A stretch of 64,000 nt of DNA from Fuerstiella marisgermanici (lineage in GTDB: Bacteria; Planctomycetota; Planctomycetia; Planctomycetales; Planctomycetaceae). The translations under genes were made by a program, and so were the position numbers. Location: assembly GCF_001983935.1 (NCBI RefSeq), contig NZ_CP017641.1:930001-994000 (forward strand). The letters run 5' to 3'. Positions within the stretch are counted from its first letter, which is position 1. Every line of letters starts with the position of its first letter. The notes under the pieces were generated by a model that saw only the letters and a list, made by a program, of their open reading frames with translations, did no database searches and was not told the DNA's origin. Shown one piece after another: positions 47,850-56,519 of this stretch.

Positions 47850-49031
47850 TTAGCTTTGCCCGCGAGCCGGGTTTTTCCAGACGAATATGTCTTCATCGCG
47901 AATGCGAAGGTAACTTTCGTAGCGGCACTGAGCAATCAGATTTGCGTTCAGCGCGTTCTTCACGCCGCAATCGGATTCGTGAATGTGGCTACAGTCCGCG
48001 AATCGGCAGTACGAAATGAATGGACGGAATTCGATGAAGTAACCGTCCACTTCTTCCAAGCCGATGTCCCACAATTCGAACTGTCGAATGCCGGGCGTGT
48101 CAACAACCCAACCGCCGCCGTTTAGCGGCAGCAGGCGGGCTCGTCGAGTCGTATGCTGCCCTTTGCTGGTGGCGTCGCTGACGTCCATCGTTTGCAGATT
48201 CAAATCCTGATCGACTGCGTTCAGGATCGACGATTTCCCGACACCACTTTGCCCGCTAACTGCCGTCTGCCGATTGGCCAGATGGTGTTTCAGTACGTCA
48301 ACGCCGCGGCCGTCAGCGATGCTGGTCAGCACGACCGGATAGCCCAGACGGGCATACAGCGCGGCCCACTGTTGAAGGCTGGTATCGTCGACGAGATCGA
48401 TCTTGTTAATGCAGATCACGGCTTTCACATCGTGGCGTTCGGCCATGACGAGATACCGGTCAATTAGATTTGGTTTGAATTCCGGATCGGCGACTGAAGC
48501 AACGATCAACAACTGATCGATGTTGGAAACAATGATATGTTCGCGTCCCTGACTGTTGCGAGACAGCACGCCGTGACGAGGCTCAACGCGTTCGATCACG
48601 CTTTGATGCTCGTCGCCTTCAGGACGAATTAGCACTCGGTCACCCGTCACCACTACGTTGCGGCTGTCGCGCGCCAGGGTTCGCAGCATTCCTCGGATGG
48701 TGCACTCGAATTCGCGTCCGTCGTCGGCTCGCACGTTGCAGTTTAGGCCGACGAAGCTTGTCACTCGGCCTGACAGGCAGCCTTCACTATCGACCGATCG
48801 CAGCAATTGATCGCCTGTGTCGTCGATGCCGACAACGGTGCGGCGACGGGTTAGCGAGCCTTTGCCGGAGAGTCGTTCGCTGCTGCTGGCATCTTCTGCC
48901 GCGACTTCATCGTTCAGCATTTCATGAGTCACGTTTTGATCGCGCGCACGAGTTTGCTTGTTGCGACGCAGGTCGACTCGAACCTTCCCGCCTTTTCCTT
49001 TTCGCTTGCCTTTGCCCTTTTTCTTTGCCAT
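47850..49031 (-). CDS. rsgA: Ribosome small-subunit-dependent GTPase A
   Basis: A 393-residue circularly permuted GTPase that acts in late 30S assembly. Residues 1-60 form a long Lys/Arg-rich extension ('MAKKKGKGKRKGKGGKVRVD') beyond the usual family start. Next comes an OB fold, then motifs in the permuted order G4 'NKIDLVD', G1 'GQSGVGKSSILNA' and G3 'DTPGIRQFEL'. The zinc-binding tail is intact ('CRFADCSHIHESDCGV'). The gene lies 3 bp after the DUF1501 stop, so they share a transcript. The basic extension probably adds rRNA contacts. Codons are like the neighbours'. Confidence 0.95.
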   Translation of the reverse strand: MAKKKGKGKRKGKGGKVRVDLRRNKQTRARDQNVTHEMLNDEVAAEDASSSERLSGKGSLTRRRTVVGIDDTGDQLLRSVDSEGCLSGRVTSFVGLNCNVRADDGREFECTIRGMLRTLARDSRNVVVTGDRVLIRPEGDEHQSVIERVEPRHGVLSRNSQGREHIIVSNIDQLLIVASVADPEFKPNLIDRYLVMAERHDVKAVICINKIDLVDDTSLQQWAALYARLGYPVVLTSIADGRGVDVLKHHLANRQTAVSGQSGVGKSSILNAVDQDLNLQTMDVSDATSKGQHTTRRARLLPLNGGGWVVDTPGIRQFELWDIGLEEVDGYFIEFRPFISYCRFADCSHIHESDCGVKNALNANLIAQCRYESYLRIRDEDIFVWKNPARGQS

Positions 49032-49034
49032 GAG

Positions 49035-50450
49035 TTACGCCAGAACTTCTTCAACCACGTGCCCGTGCACGTCCGTCAATCGGAAGTCGCGGCCGGCGTG
49101 GTGGAACGTCAGACGTTCGTGATCCAGACCAAGCAGGTGCATCCACGTCGCCTGCAGGTCGTGCACGTGGACGGGGGAATCGACGATATGAAACCCGAAA
49201 TCGTCGGTGGCTCCTAGCGTCATGCCGGGCTTCACGCCGCCGCCTGCCATCCAGGTTGTAAACGCCTGAGGGTGGTGGTCGCGACCCTGTGATCGTCCCA
49301 ACGCAGGGTTTGATTCCACCATCGGTGTGCGGCCGAATTCACCACCCCAAATTACGAGTGTTTCATCCAGCAGGCCGTGTGCCTCAAGATCCTTCACCAA
49401 AGCGGCGGACGCCCGATCGGTTCTGCGGCTGTTCTCGCGGACATTGCCTTCGACGTTGTTGTGAGCGTCCCATCCGCTGTGATAAATATTCACGAAGCGC
49501 ACACCGCGTTCCACCATTCGCCGCGCCAACAAGCAGGCTCGCGCGTACGACGGCTTGTCGGGATCACAGCCATACATGCGTAACGTTGCCTTGGATTCTT
49601 TTTTCAGTTCCATCAACTCAGGAGCCGAAGTTTGTAGCCGAGCCGCCATTTCGAAAGACGCAATTCGTGTCGCGATTTCTGGATCGCCCACGACGTCCAT
49701 TCGGCGTCGGTTAAGCTGATTAATCAGCGAGTAGGTTTCATTCTGCAACTTGTCGCTGATGCCTGGCGGGCTGTTCACGTTCAGGATTGGATCGCCCTGA
49801 CTACGGAATTGCACCCCGGTATAGACCGTTGGCAAAAAGCCGCTCGACCAAAGAGCCGCACCGCCGCTGAGTCCGGAGCCGGTGCTCATCACGACGAAAG
49901 CGGGAAGGTCTTTGGTTTCGGAACCGAGTCCGTAAAGCACCCATGATCCAAAACTCGGCCGACCCGGCTGTGAGAAGCCCGAATTCAGAAATATCTGTGC
50001 AGGCGCGTGGTTAAACTGATCTGTGTGAGCCGACTTGATAAGGCAGATCTTGTCGGCAATCCGAGCCAGGTGCGGCATCGCTTCGGAAATTTCGGCACCG
50101 GATTCGCCATGCCTCGCAAATTTGAATCGAGGCCCCAGCACGGCCGCATCGGGCTGGATGAACGCATAGCGCTGATCGCCAATGATCGACTTTGGAAGCG
50201 GCCGGCCTTCCAGTTCTGTCAACTTCGGCTTGTTGTCGAATAATTCCAACTGGCTTGGCGCGCCTGCCATAAATAGTTGGATAACGGCCTTGGCTTTGCT
50301 CGGAAAATGTGGCTGCCGCAGCACCAACGGATCGGTATTTCCCACCTGCGGCGCCGGTGAGTCGGCGTGCAGTAACTCAGATAATGCGACGCTGCCGAGT
50401 CCAACGCCGCATTGCGACAGAAACCATCTTCGCGCCGTTGCTGTGTTCAT
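49035..50450 (-). CDS. DUF1501 protein, second copy
   Basis: 471 residues with a Tat-type leader ('ATARRWFLSQCGVGLGSVAL'). Family motifs are 'QLFMAGAPSQLELFDNKP', 'NIYHSGWDAHNNVEG', 'VIWGGEFGRTPMVES', 'RDHHPQAFTTWMAGGGVKPG' and 'HAGRDFRLTDVHGHV'. It differs clearly from the copy at 12927-14354 and, unlike it, has no DUF1553 partner: the next gene in the transcript is rsgA. A partner may have been lost or lie elsewhere. The ATG at 50450 opens directly into the leader. Confidence 0.93.
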   Translation of the reverse strand: MNTATARRWFLSQCGVGLGSVALSELLHADSPAPQVGNTDPLVLRQPHFPSKAKAVIQLFMAGAPSQLELFDNKPKLTELEGRPLPKSIIGDQRYAFIQPDAAVLGPRFKFARHGESGAEISEAMPHLARIADKICLIKSAHTDQFNHAPAQIFLNSGFSQPGRPSFGSWVLYGLGSETKDLPAFVVMSTGSGLSGGAALWSSGFLPTVYTGVQFRSQGDPILNVNSPPGISDKLQNETYSLINQLNRRRMDVVGDPEIATRIASFEMAARLQTSAPELMELKKESKATLRMYGCDPDKPSYARACLLARRMVERGVRFVNIYHSGWDAHNNVEGNVRENSRRTDRASAALVKDLEAHGLLDETLVIWGGEFGRTPMVESNPALGRSQGRDHHPQAFTTWMAGGGVKPGMTLGATDDFGFHIVDSPVHVHDLQATWMHLLGLDHERLTFHHAGRDFRLTDVHGHVVEEVLA

Positions 50451-50800
50451 AGAAGTATTTCCCTCGCCGACTGCAGGTTTGTCGACTCGATCCGCCCGAA
50501 ATGCTGAGTTGCCCCCCGCGGCATTATAGTGCTGAGCGTTTTTCGGTCGATGGTGCTCAGTTGTTTTTATCGTCCGGCCCGTATCAGAGCCGCCGCGACT
50601 GCAGACCGCCGTCTTGAAACCTGAAAGGAAGTGGTCCAGTTACTGGGACCTTCGCCATTGAACCTTTCCCAGACGGCGCTGTCCCCTTGTATTTCGGTTT
50701 AAACAGCTCGTAGCCGAGCCGGTTGAGGTCGTCCGGGGGGCGTTCAAATTTCACGGGGCGGTCCGCGTGGCATCGGGCAGAATTCTGCTAACCTGCGGCC
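50451..50800. other. Divergent promoter region, 350 bp
   Basis: Lies between the divergent DUF1501 and MMPL-transporter genes and must hold both promoters. No ORF, strong hairpin or repeat was seen. A GC-poor stretch around 50530-50570 is the likeliest promoter zone. Confidence 0.4.
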
Positions 50801-53134
50801 ATGCGCCAACTCGTCAAGATTCGAAACTATTTGCTGGTCTCAGCGGCTGTCATTGTGCTTGCCGCAATCCCGCTGTCTGAACGGCTGCATTTCGATCAAA
50901 CCATCGAATCATTTTTCGCGGCTGACAATCCCGATCTCGTCATCCTCAAACGCAGCCGGCGCGATTTTGGTGGCGATGAATTCGTGATTGTGGCTTGGTC
51001 GGAACCTCGCCTGTTTGACGTTCCGGACGAGACTTATCCCAGTTCATTGGAAGACGTGCTGAAGGTTGATGTGCTTCCAGCGGTCAATGAGGACGTCTCA
51101 ACGCGAATTCGCCAAAACGCTGAACGCCTGAGTTCTGTGCCGGGGGTCAACGGCAAACAGACACAACATCTTGCCGACCTGCTCGCAGCAGCGCCGCGCT
51201 ACAAACCGACTCGCCGCTCGATGCTGCGAATGTTTGAAGGAACGTTGGTTGGTCAGGACGGCAGGACCACGGGCATCATGCTGGAACTTCAGCCCGAACA
51301 AGCGGCGGAAATTTCACGAGCTGAAACGCTAGCGCGCATACGCGAAATTGCGGCCGACATGCAAGGGGACGTGGCGGTTGCGGGTGAACCGGTGCAGGTG
51401 TACGACATGTTCCGTCTTGTGGAAGAAGACGCTCGCGTGTTGTTCCTGGTTTCGCTCGTGATTCTGGCGATCGTGCTGTGGGTTCTGTTCCGTGGCCTGC
51501 GGTGGGTACTGGCTCCTGTGGGCCTTGTGCTTGGCTCAGTTGTTGTGACGCGGGCGATCCTGGCGTTGGTCGGGGCTGAACTAAGCATGGTCAGTTCGAT
51601 GCTAAGTTCGCTGGTGACGGTAATTGGCATTGCCACCAGCATGCACGTCATCGTGCACTATCGCGACCTGCGAAATTCGTTGCTGCTAAACGACCCGGAG
51701 GCCACCGGACCCGCTGGCGACTTCCCAGCCATTGCGACTCAGACGCTGCGAGAAATGGCGGCTCCGATCTGCTGGACGTGCCTGACGACCGCAGTCGGAT
51801 TTGCGTCACTGCTGGTCAGCCAGATCACGCCCGTCCGCAGTTTTTCGGTGATGATGAGTCTCGCAACCGGTGTGGTGATGGTGGCCTGTTTTGTTGTGCT
51901 GCCAGCGACGTTAGCGTCCGGTTCCCGGCTGAAGGTGCCTTCGCGAGTTCCCCTCGAAAGCTGGCTGGACAGAGCTCTGCTGTTGAATTGTCGTACCGTC
52001 GAACAACGGCCGATGATCACCGGCATCGTGTGTGCGGCCCTGTTTGTCGTCGCTATTCCCGGCGTGTTTCGCTTGCAGCTGGAAACCGACTTCAGCCGCA
52101 ACTTCAAGAAGTCGTCGACGATTGTACAGGCATTGGAATTCATCGAAACGCGACTCGGCGGCGCAGGCAGTTGGGAGGTTTCGTTTGACACTCCGGAGAA
52201 ACTGACGGACAGCTTTCTTCGCGATATTCAACGTCTTACGGATCAACTGCACGAGTTGACAGATGATGATCCGACAATTCGCATTCTGTCACTGACTGAC
52301 GTTGCAGATCTGCCGCCGCGGTTGTTCGGGCCGGCCAAATCTCTGGCTCGCATTGAACGCAAACAGCCCATGTTGGTGCGGAATTTCTATAACAAAGATG
52401 CCAACCGGATGAGGATCGTTTTGCGGTCCGTCGAACAGCAGTCCAGTGAGCGAAAGATCGCTCAGATCGAAGAGATTCGGTCATGTGTGCAGCAGTTCTT
52501 TGATAAGAGGCCGGACCTGGAACAGAGCGTGCCGCCATCGGCGTCGGGAATGTTTGTGCTGCTGGCTGAGCTGATTCAGAGTTTGTTAAGCGACCAGTTG
52601 AAGAGTTTCGTGGTCGCCAGCAGCGGCATTCTGATCTGCATGGCAATCGCATTTCGCAGCCTGCGAATCGCCGTGCTGTCTCTGCTTCCCAATATGTTTC
52701 CCGTGGCGATTGTCATGGGAGCACTCGGCTGGATTGGAATGCCCGTCAACATTGGGACCGCGATGATCACCAGCGTTTCGATGGGGCTGACGGTGGATTC
52801 GACCATTCACTATATCACGGCGTTCGAACGAGCTCGCCAAAATTGTTCCGTCACCGAAGCGCTGCACGTCGCTCATGCCGGTGCCGGGCGAGCAGTCGTG
52901 TTCGCTCACTGCGCTTTGGTCGCCGGCTTTCTCGTTCTAACGGCCGCGCGGTTCATTCCCCTCGTCTATTTTGGGGCACTGCTGAGTTTGGCGTTGGTGG
53001 GTGGTGTATTCGGCGACCTGGTATTGTTGCCACTGCTACTAAGATGGACCGCCCCGAAGGATTCCGCAAACGACGCGGATCAGGCATGCCAATCTGACGT
53101 AGCCGCCGCAGAGTTGGCTGATTCTGTCGACTGA
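50801..53134 (+). CDS. RND-superfamily (MMPL-type) transporter
   Basis: 777 residues in two similar halves. Each half has one N-terminal helix, a large extracytoplasmic loop and about five more helices, giving roughly 12 in total. The first helix is 'LLVSAAVIVLAAIPLSERL', with 'FDQTIESFFAADNPDLVI' directly outside, as in the MMPL/hopanoid-type exporters (HpnN-like). Helix blocks include 'LFLVSLVILAIVLWVLFRGL' and 'MFPVAIVMGALGWIGMPVN', with 'SMGLTVDSTIHYI' in the second half, a typical site of the proton-relay Asp. No periplasmic adaptor or outer-membrane channel genes are adjacent, which fits the MMPL type. The cargo, perhaps a lipid, is unknown. Confidence 0.9.
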   Translation: MRQLVKIRNYLLVSAAVIVLAAIPLSERLHFDQTIESFFAADNPDLVILKRSRRDFGGDEFVIVAWSEPRLFDVPDETYPSSLEDVLKVDVLPAVNEDVSTRIRQNAERLSSVPGVNGKQTQHLADLLAAAPRYKPTRRSMLRMFEGTLVGQDGRTTGIMLELQPEQAAEISRAETLARIREIAADMQGDVAVAGEPVQVYDMFRLVEEDARVLFLVSLVILAIVLWVLFRGLRWVLAPVGLVLGSVVVTRAILALVGAELSMVSSMLSSLVTVIGIATSMHVIVHYRDLRNSLLLNDPEATGPAGDFPAIATQTLREMAAPICWTCLTTAVGFASLLVSQITPVRSFSVMMSLATGVVMVACFVVLPATLASGSRLKVPSRVPLESWLDRALLLNCRTVEQRPMITGIVCAALFVVAIPGVFRLQLETDFSRNFKKSSTIVQALEFIETRLGGAGSWEVSFDTPEKLTDSFLRDIQRLTDQLHELTDDDPTIRILSLTDVADLPPRLFGPAKSLARIERKQPMLVRNFYNKDANRMRIVLRSVEQQSSERKIAQIEEIRSCVQQFFDKRPDLEQSVPPSASGMFVLLAELIQSLLSDQLKSFVVASSGILICMAIAFRSLRIAVLSLLPNMFPVAIVMGALGWIGMPVNIGTAMITSVSMGLTVDSTIHYITAFERARQNCSVTEALHVAHAGAGRAVVFAHCALVAGFLVLTAARFIPLVYFGALLSLALVGGVFGDLVLLPLLLRWTAPKDSANDADQACQSDVAAAELADSVD

Positions 53135-53263
53135 GCGGGCTTGGGGTTCTTAGGCATTCATTGTGAATGTCGTCCGGAATATTCCGCTGGCAATATTTTC
53201 TGAATGCACGCAGAATAGGGCAACACAACTCTCGCCCTGACGCTTATTTCCGCAGGTGACTTC

Positions 53264-54376
53264 GTGGCAACTTTGATGCGACCTTCCTTCTTGATTTGTC
53301 TTGCGTTCATAATCGGTACTGGCCCCGCTTTCGGTCAAAAGGATGATCCCCGGCAACGCCGGTTTCCGGTTCAGCTGGAAGTTTTGGTGCAGCCTCAGCT
53401 TACTTACCGACAGCACACACAAAAGTGGGGTGGCGTTTTCTACGAACTGCAGCAGCGAGCGACGTTCCGATCCGGACGGACGGGCGAGAAAACGGAAGTG
53501 AAAGAAACCGACCGAGGTGGACAGCCTGCGGTCACGGCCATCGGGATCATGAATCGCAACGGTTCAATCACATTCGGTGACAAAACCTTCACCATCAACG
53601 ATCCGCAACCATTGAAGGAATGGCTGCAATCGCTTGAAGAATTCGGCGCTGGCGGACCTCCAAACGAAAGCAGTACCTGGGGACTGAATGACAAACAGTT
53701 CGCCGAAGTCTTAACGATGCTTGGTCAACGCGTTACGGAACCAGTCGCGCTGACATCGCTGGACGATGCGGTGGCCAGCTTGCAGTTGCCGGCGGCCTTC
53801 ACCGTCACACCAACTCCGGCCGCTCAAGCACGTGCTGCCAGAATGCGGACAGACGATCAACCGACCAATGACTTCAAGGGACTCACCAAAGGAAGTGTGT
53901 TGGCCATCACCCTGGCGCAGTTCGGGCTTGGATTCCGTCCGAAGGCAGGCCCCGGTGGTGGCTATGTGATTGAGATTGATGTGGGCAACGAATCCGACAA
54001 CATGTATCCCGTTGGCTGGCAGAACACCGAGCCGATTGTCCTGGTTGTGCCTGAGTTGGCGAAAACGACAGAAGTCGAACTGGAAGGCGCGAATGTTGAC
54101 GCACTTATTGCGTTGCTCGCTCGCACTCTGAAGCTACCTCATTTCTATTCCACCTATGAAATCGCGGCTTCGGGGACAGATGTCTCAACGCTGACCTATT
54201 CCAGAAAACCAGGCAAGCTGACGCCATTCAGGTTGATGAAAATCATTGGCACTACGTTCAAGCTTGGCCTAAGCCTGCGGACTGATGAAGCGGGCAGCGT
54301 CTTCCTGTGGGTGACAACTGAAGACGAGTACCAGGCATTCCGTAAACGGTTCGCTCACGCCACGCCGAAGCCATAA
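53264..54376 (+). CDS. Secreted protein of unknown function
   Basis: 370 residues from GTG 53264 (AGGTGA 5 nt upstream); ATG 53276 is an alternative. The signal peptide is 'MRPSFLICLAFIIGTGPAFG', cut before Gln-Lys-Asp. The mature part has 'WGGVFYELQQRATFRSG', a region that looks like an embedded small-domain repeat ('SLDDAVASLQLPAAFTVTP'), and a C-terminal domain 'VDALIALLARTLKLPHFYST' ... 'FRLMKIIGTTFKLGLSLR'. No family recognised. The last domain vaguely resembles secretin/STN-like alpha-beta modules, but I am not confident. It follows the MMPL gene by 129 bp and may be its partner. Confidence 0.8.
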   Translation: MATLMRPSFLICLAFIIGTGPAFGQKDDPRQRRFPVQLEVLVQPQLTYRQHTQKWGGVFYELQQRATFRSGRTGEKTEVKETDRGGQPAVTAIGIMNRNGSITFGDKTFTINDPQPLKEWLQSLEEFGAGGPPNESSTWGLNDKQFAEVLTMLGQRVTEPVALTSLDDAVASLQLPAAFTVTPTPAAQARAARMRTDDQPTNDFKGLTKGSVLAITLAQFGLGFRPKAGPGGGYVIEIDVGNESDNMYPVGWQNTEPIVLVVPELAKTTEVELEGANVDALIALLARTLKLPHFYSTYEIAASGTDVSTLTYSRKPGKLTPFRLMKIIGTTFKLGLSLRTDEAGSVFLWVTTEDEYQAFRKRFAHATPKP

Positions 54377-54495
54377 TGTTGCTGCATGCAGCGGCCGAAT
54401 TGGGTAAGGCGTTCAAAGACAGCATCACCCTGCCGTCGCCGCTATGATATACGGCGCGGTAATTGTGTCATGCAGAGCGAACGGTCGCACGGTGG

Positions 54496-55854
54496 TCATC
54501 GAATGTCGTTGCACCGCTGAATCGCTCGCAACATTGCGTCGACCATGGCAGGCCCCGACTTAGGCGTAAACGGGAACTGGTTGCAGTATTTCGGCGATTG
54601 ATAGCCGGCATAGCTTTTCGCTTTGATGTCGTGGGCGTCCGGCAGGTAACCAACGCGGCCGTTGGAGTAGCATGCGATCATTACGTGTGTGGCATCTGTC
54701 CGCTTGCGTATTTCGATGGCGAACGGCGAGAAGAATTCGCAGCTGTTTGCGACAATCGTTAGTGGCCCGATTCGCAGAGCCTGCACTTCTGTTTGCAATT
54801 GCTCAGGACGTGCGTCCAGATCTTCCAGCATTAGGTCGGTCCATTCCATTTGGAACCGGCACATTGCTCGCACGGCCTTTTCTTCGTCGCCGCCGTGGCG
54901 AGTGACCATATCGTCCGGTCGATTGGTCATGCTGCGGCCGATGGTGTTTTTCCAGTCAGCATAGTCAGACTGTTCCAGCCGCCGCTGAGCCTCGCTTCGA
55001 TCAGCATTGATTTCCTCCCGACGCCAACGGCGAGTCGGCAGCGTGACTGTCATGCTTGCAGAACGGACGGTGCCTGACGTTTCAACTTCCGAACGCTTGA
55101 GTGCGTGGATTGCCGCGTTGGCGAGCGTTTCGGCGGGTTCCGCTTCGCGTATCGGCGTTTGAAATTCGCGAAGGAAGTTTGTGTCGCCACACGCTCCCTG
55201 AATGTACAAGGCCGTCGCGCCATCGAAGTGTTGTTCGAGTAAATCGCAGACGCGGCCGGGTACGTCTCGGCTGACATCCCATGGACGCAGCTCCGTGCCG
55301 ACTGTTGGGTGCGCACCATAGTTAACGATGACGCACAGTGGGCTTCCATCCCTTCGTTCCAGTAAAGCGGCGGTGAGCGTGGCATCGACAACTCCGTTCG
55401 GACGCGTCCGGTTGAAGGAGATCCCGTCTACGGTCGTCGTGCCACAACGAAGGCGAACTTCGCCGCGATTGTTCCATGCCTGAAGTGCGGCTGCAGCGGC
55501 CTGGTCCGCCGCCCAATCTTCGTAATCGCGACTGCATTCCCCAACACCCAGCAGGCCGCCTGCAGCCGGAGCGTTGTGGCTGTGCGAACAGGTCAGCAGG
55601 ATTGATGAGGCAGGGACACCGATGTCTTTGGAGATGCGGTGGCGAGCCCGTTCGGTGAATCGCTGGTCGATCACCATCAAGTCCAGAGCCACCAAAATCG
55701 CACAGCCGCCGCCTTCACCTTCCATGGCGACGGCAGTAGCGCGAAGATCGTCATGAACGCGTTGCCACCGCCGCTCGATATAGTAACCCCATCCGGTTAG
55801 TTCGACGCCCTGAGGCGGGTTAATGTTGGTTCGAGCCGTACCAGCCAGCAGCAT
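54496..55854 (-). CDS. Neutral/alkaline ceramidase-like N-terminal-domain protein
   Basis: 452 residues without a signal peptide. The N-terminus 'LLAGTARTNINPPQGVELTG' and the motifs 'LVALDLMVIDQRF', 'LLTCSHSHNAPAAGG' and 'YIQGACGDTNFLREF' match the N-terminal domain of neutral/alkaline non-lysosomal ceramidases. 'SHSHNAP' provides zinc-binding His residues and 'NYGAHPTVGT' another. Planctomycetes carry many such stand-alone domains, and hydrolysis of true ceramide is unproven. It is convergent with the secreted unknown gene. The start at 55854 gives the expected family beginning. Confidence 0.9.
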   Translation of the reverse strand: MLLAGTARTNINPPQGVELTGWGYYIERRWQRVHDDLRATAVAMEGEGGGCAILVALDLMVIDQRFTERARHRISKDIGVPASSILLTCSHSHNAPAAGGLLGVGECSRDYEDWAADQAAAAALQAWNNRGEVRLRCGTTTVDGISFNRTRPNGVVDATLTAALLERRDGSPLCVIVNYGAHPTVGTELRPWDVSRDVPGRVCDLLEQHFDGATALYIQGACGDTNFLREFQTPIREAEPAETLANAAIHALKRSEVETSGTVRSASMTVTLPTRRWRREEINADRSEAQRRLEQSDYADWKNTIGRSMTNRPDDMVTRHGGDEEKAVRAMCRFQMEWTDLMLEDLDARPEQLQTEVQALRIGPLTIVANSCEFFSPFAIEIRKRTDATHVMIACYSNGRVGYLPDAHDIKAKSYAGYQSPKYCNQFPFTPKSGPAMVDAMLRAIQRCNDIR

Positions 55855-56519
55855 GTCATGAAACCTTTGTGCGTTTTGCGAGTGTCAGCCAGCAAGGTAT
55901 CAACAATCGAGCCGAGCCGCATTTGCATCCTCTGAAATCTGTGTGCCGCCCGGTGTCCGCTTTCTTGCGGCGACACAACGAATCGCTGTTTGTTTTGGTG
56001 CGGTTGGCAATCGACAACGGGCAGCAAGGCGTCGCTTCACAGTGTACCAGAGATTGCACTTCAAAATCCCAGCGCGTCCGTGAATTCATAGAATACGGCG
56101 GCGTTGAAGTGAACCGTTTGCAGGAAGCCGTGTGTGGCTGTCGAAAGCTTGGGGAGCATTTCTACTGAGAACATGATCAGTGAAACGATGATCAACACTT
56201 GAATCGTAAGGTCGAATATTCGGCCGCACACTGTATCGTTACCGTTCTGTTTGACAATCTGGATTAGAGTTGGCACGTTCTGCGCTCGGGAGTTTCGGGT
56301 TGGTTGGGTGTGGGCTGCCCCCACATCACCATTTCAGATTGTTCGAGGAGGCGGCGTCGTTTTGTAGCAAAAACACGACGCCGAAATGTAAGATATCGTG
56401 ATAGAGACGATGGCGATTCAAGGGCACAATGTGAACATTGTTCCCTGCCGTATTTCCAGTCCAGCCGGGCTCGGCAGTGGATCACGTCGTGATTAGTTTC
56501 TGGCTTTTGGAGTCTCAGT
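55855..56519. other. Gene-poor stretch with one degraded gene
   Basis: 665 bp between the ceramidase-like and haloperoxidase-like genes. It contains an ion-channel remnant (56061-56324, listed separately). The remaining ~200 bp on the ceramidase side has open but non-protein-like frames. The last ~150 bp before 56520 should contain the haloperoxidase promoter. No RNA gene was seen. Confidence 0.5.
56061..56324 (-). pseudogene. Remnant of a voltage-gated ion-channel-like protein
   Basis: An 87-codon frame that includes 'CGRIFDLTIQVLIIVSLIMF' followed by 'SVEMLPKLSTATHGFLQTV'. This matches the start of the first transmembrane helix and following loop of ion_trans-family (Kv-like) channels, where R-x-F-D and S-V-E-T-L-P are usual. 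After this the frame diverges into non-channel sequence and stops. The remaining helices, the selectivity filter and the C-terminus are missing from all nearby frames. The N-terminal ~20 residues may not be original. I read it as a 5' fragment left by deletion. Family assignment is by pattern, not alignment. Confidence 0.5.
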
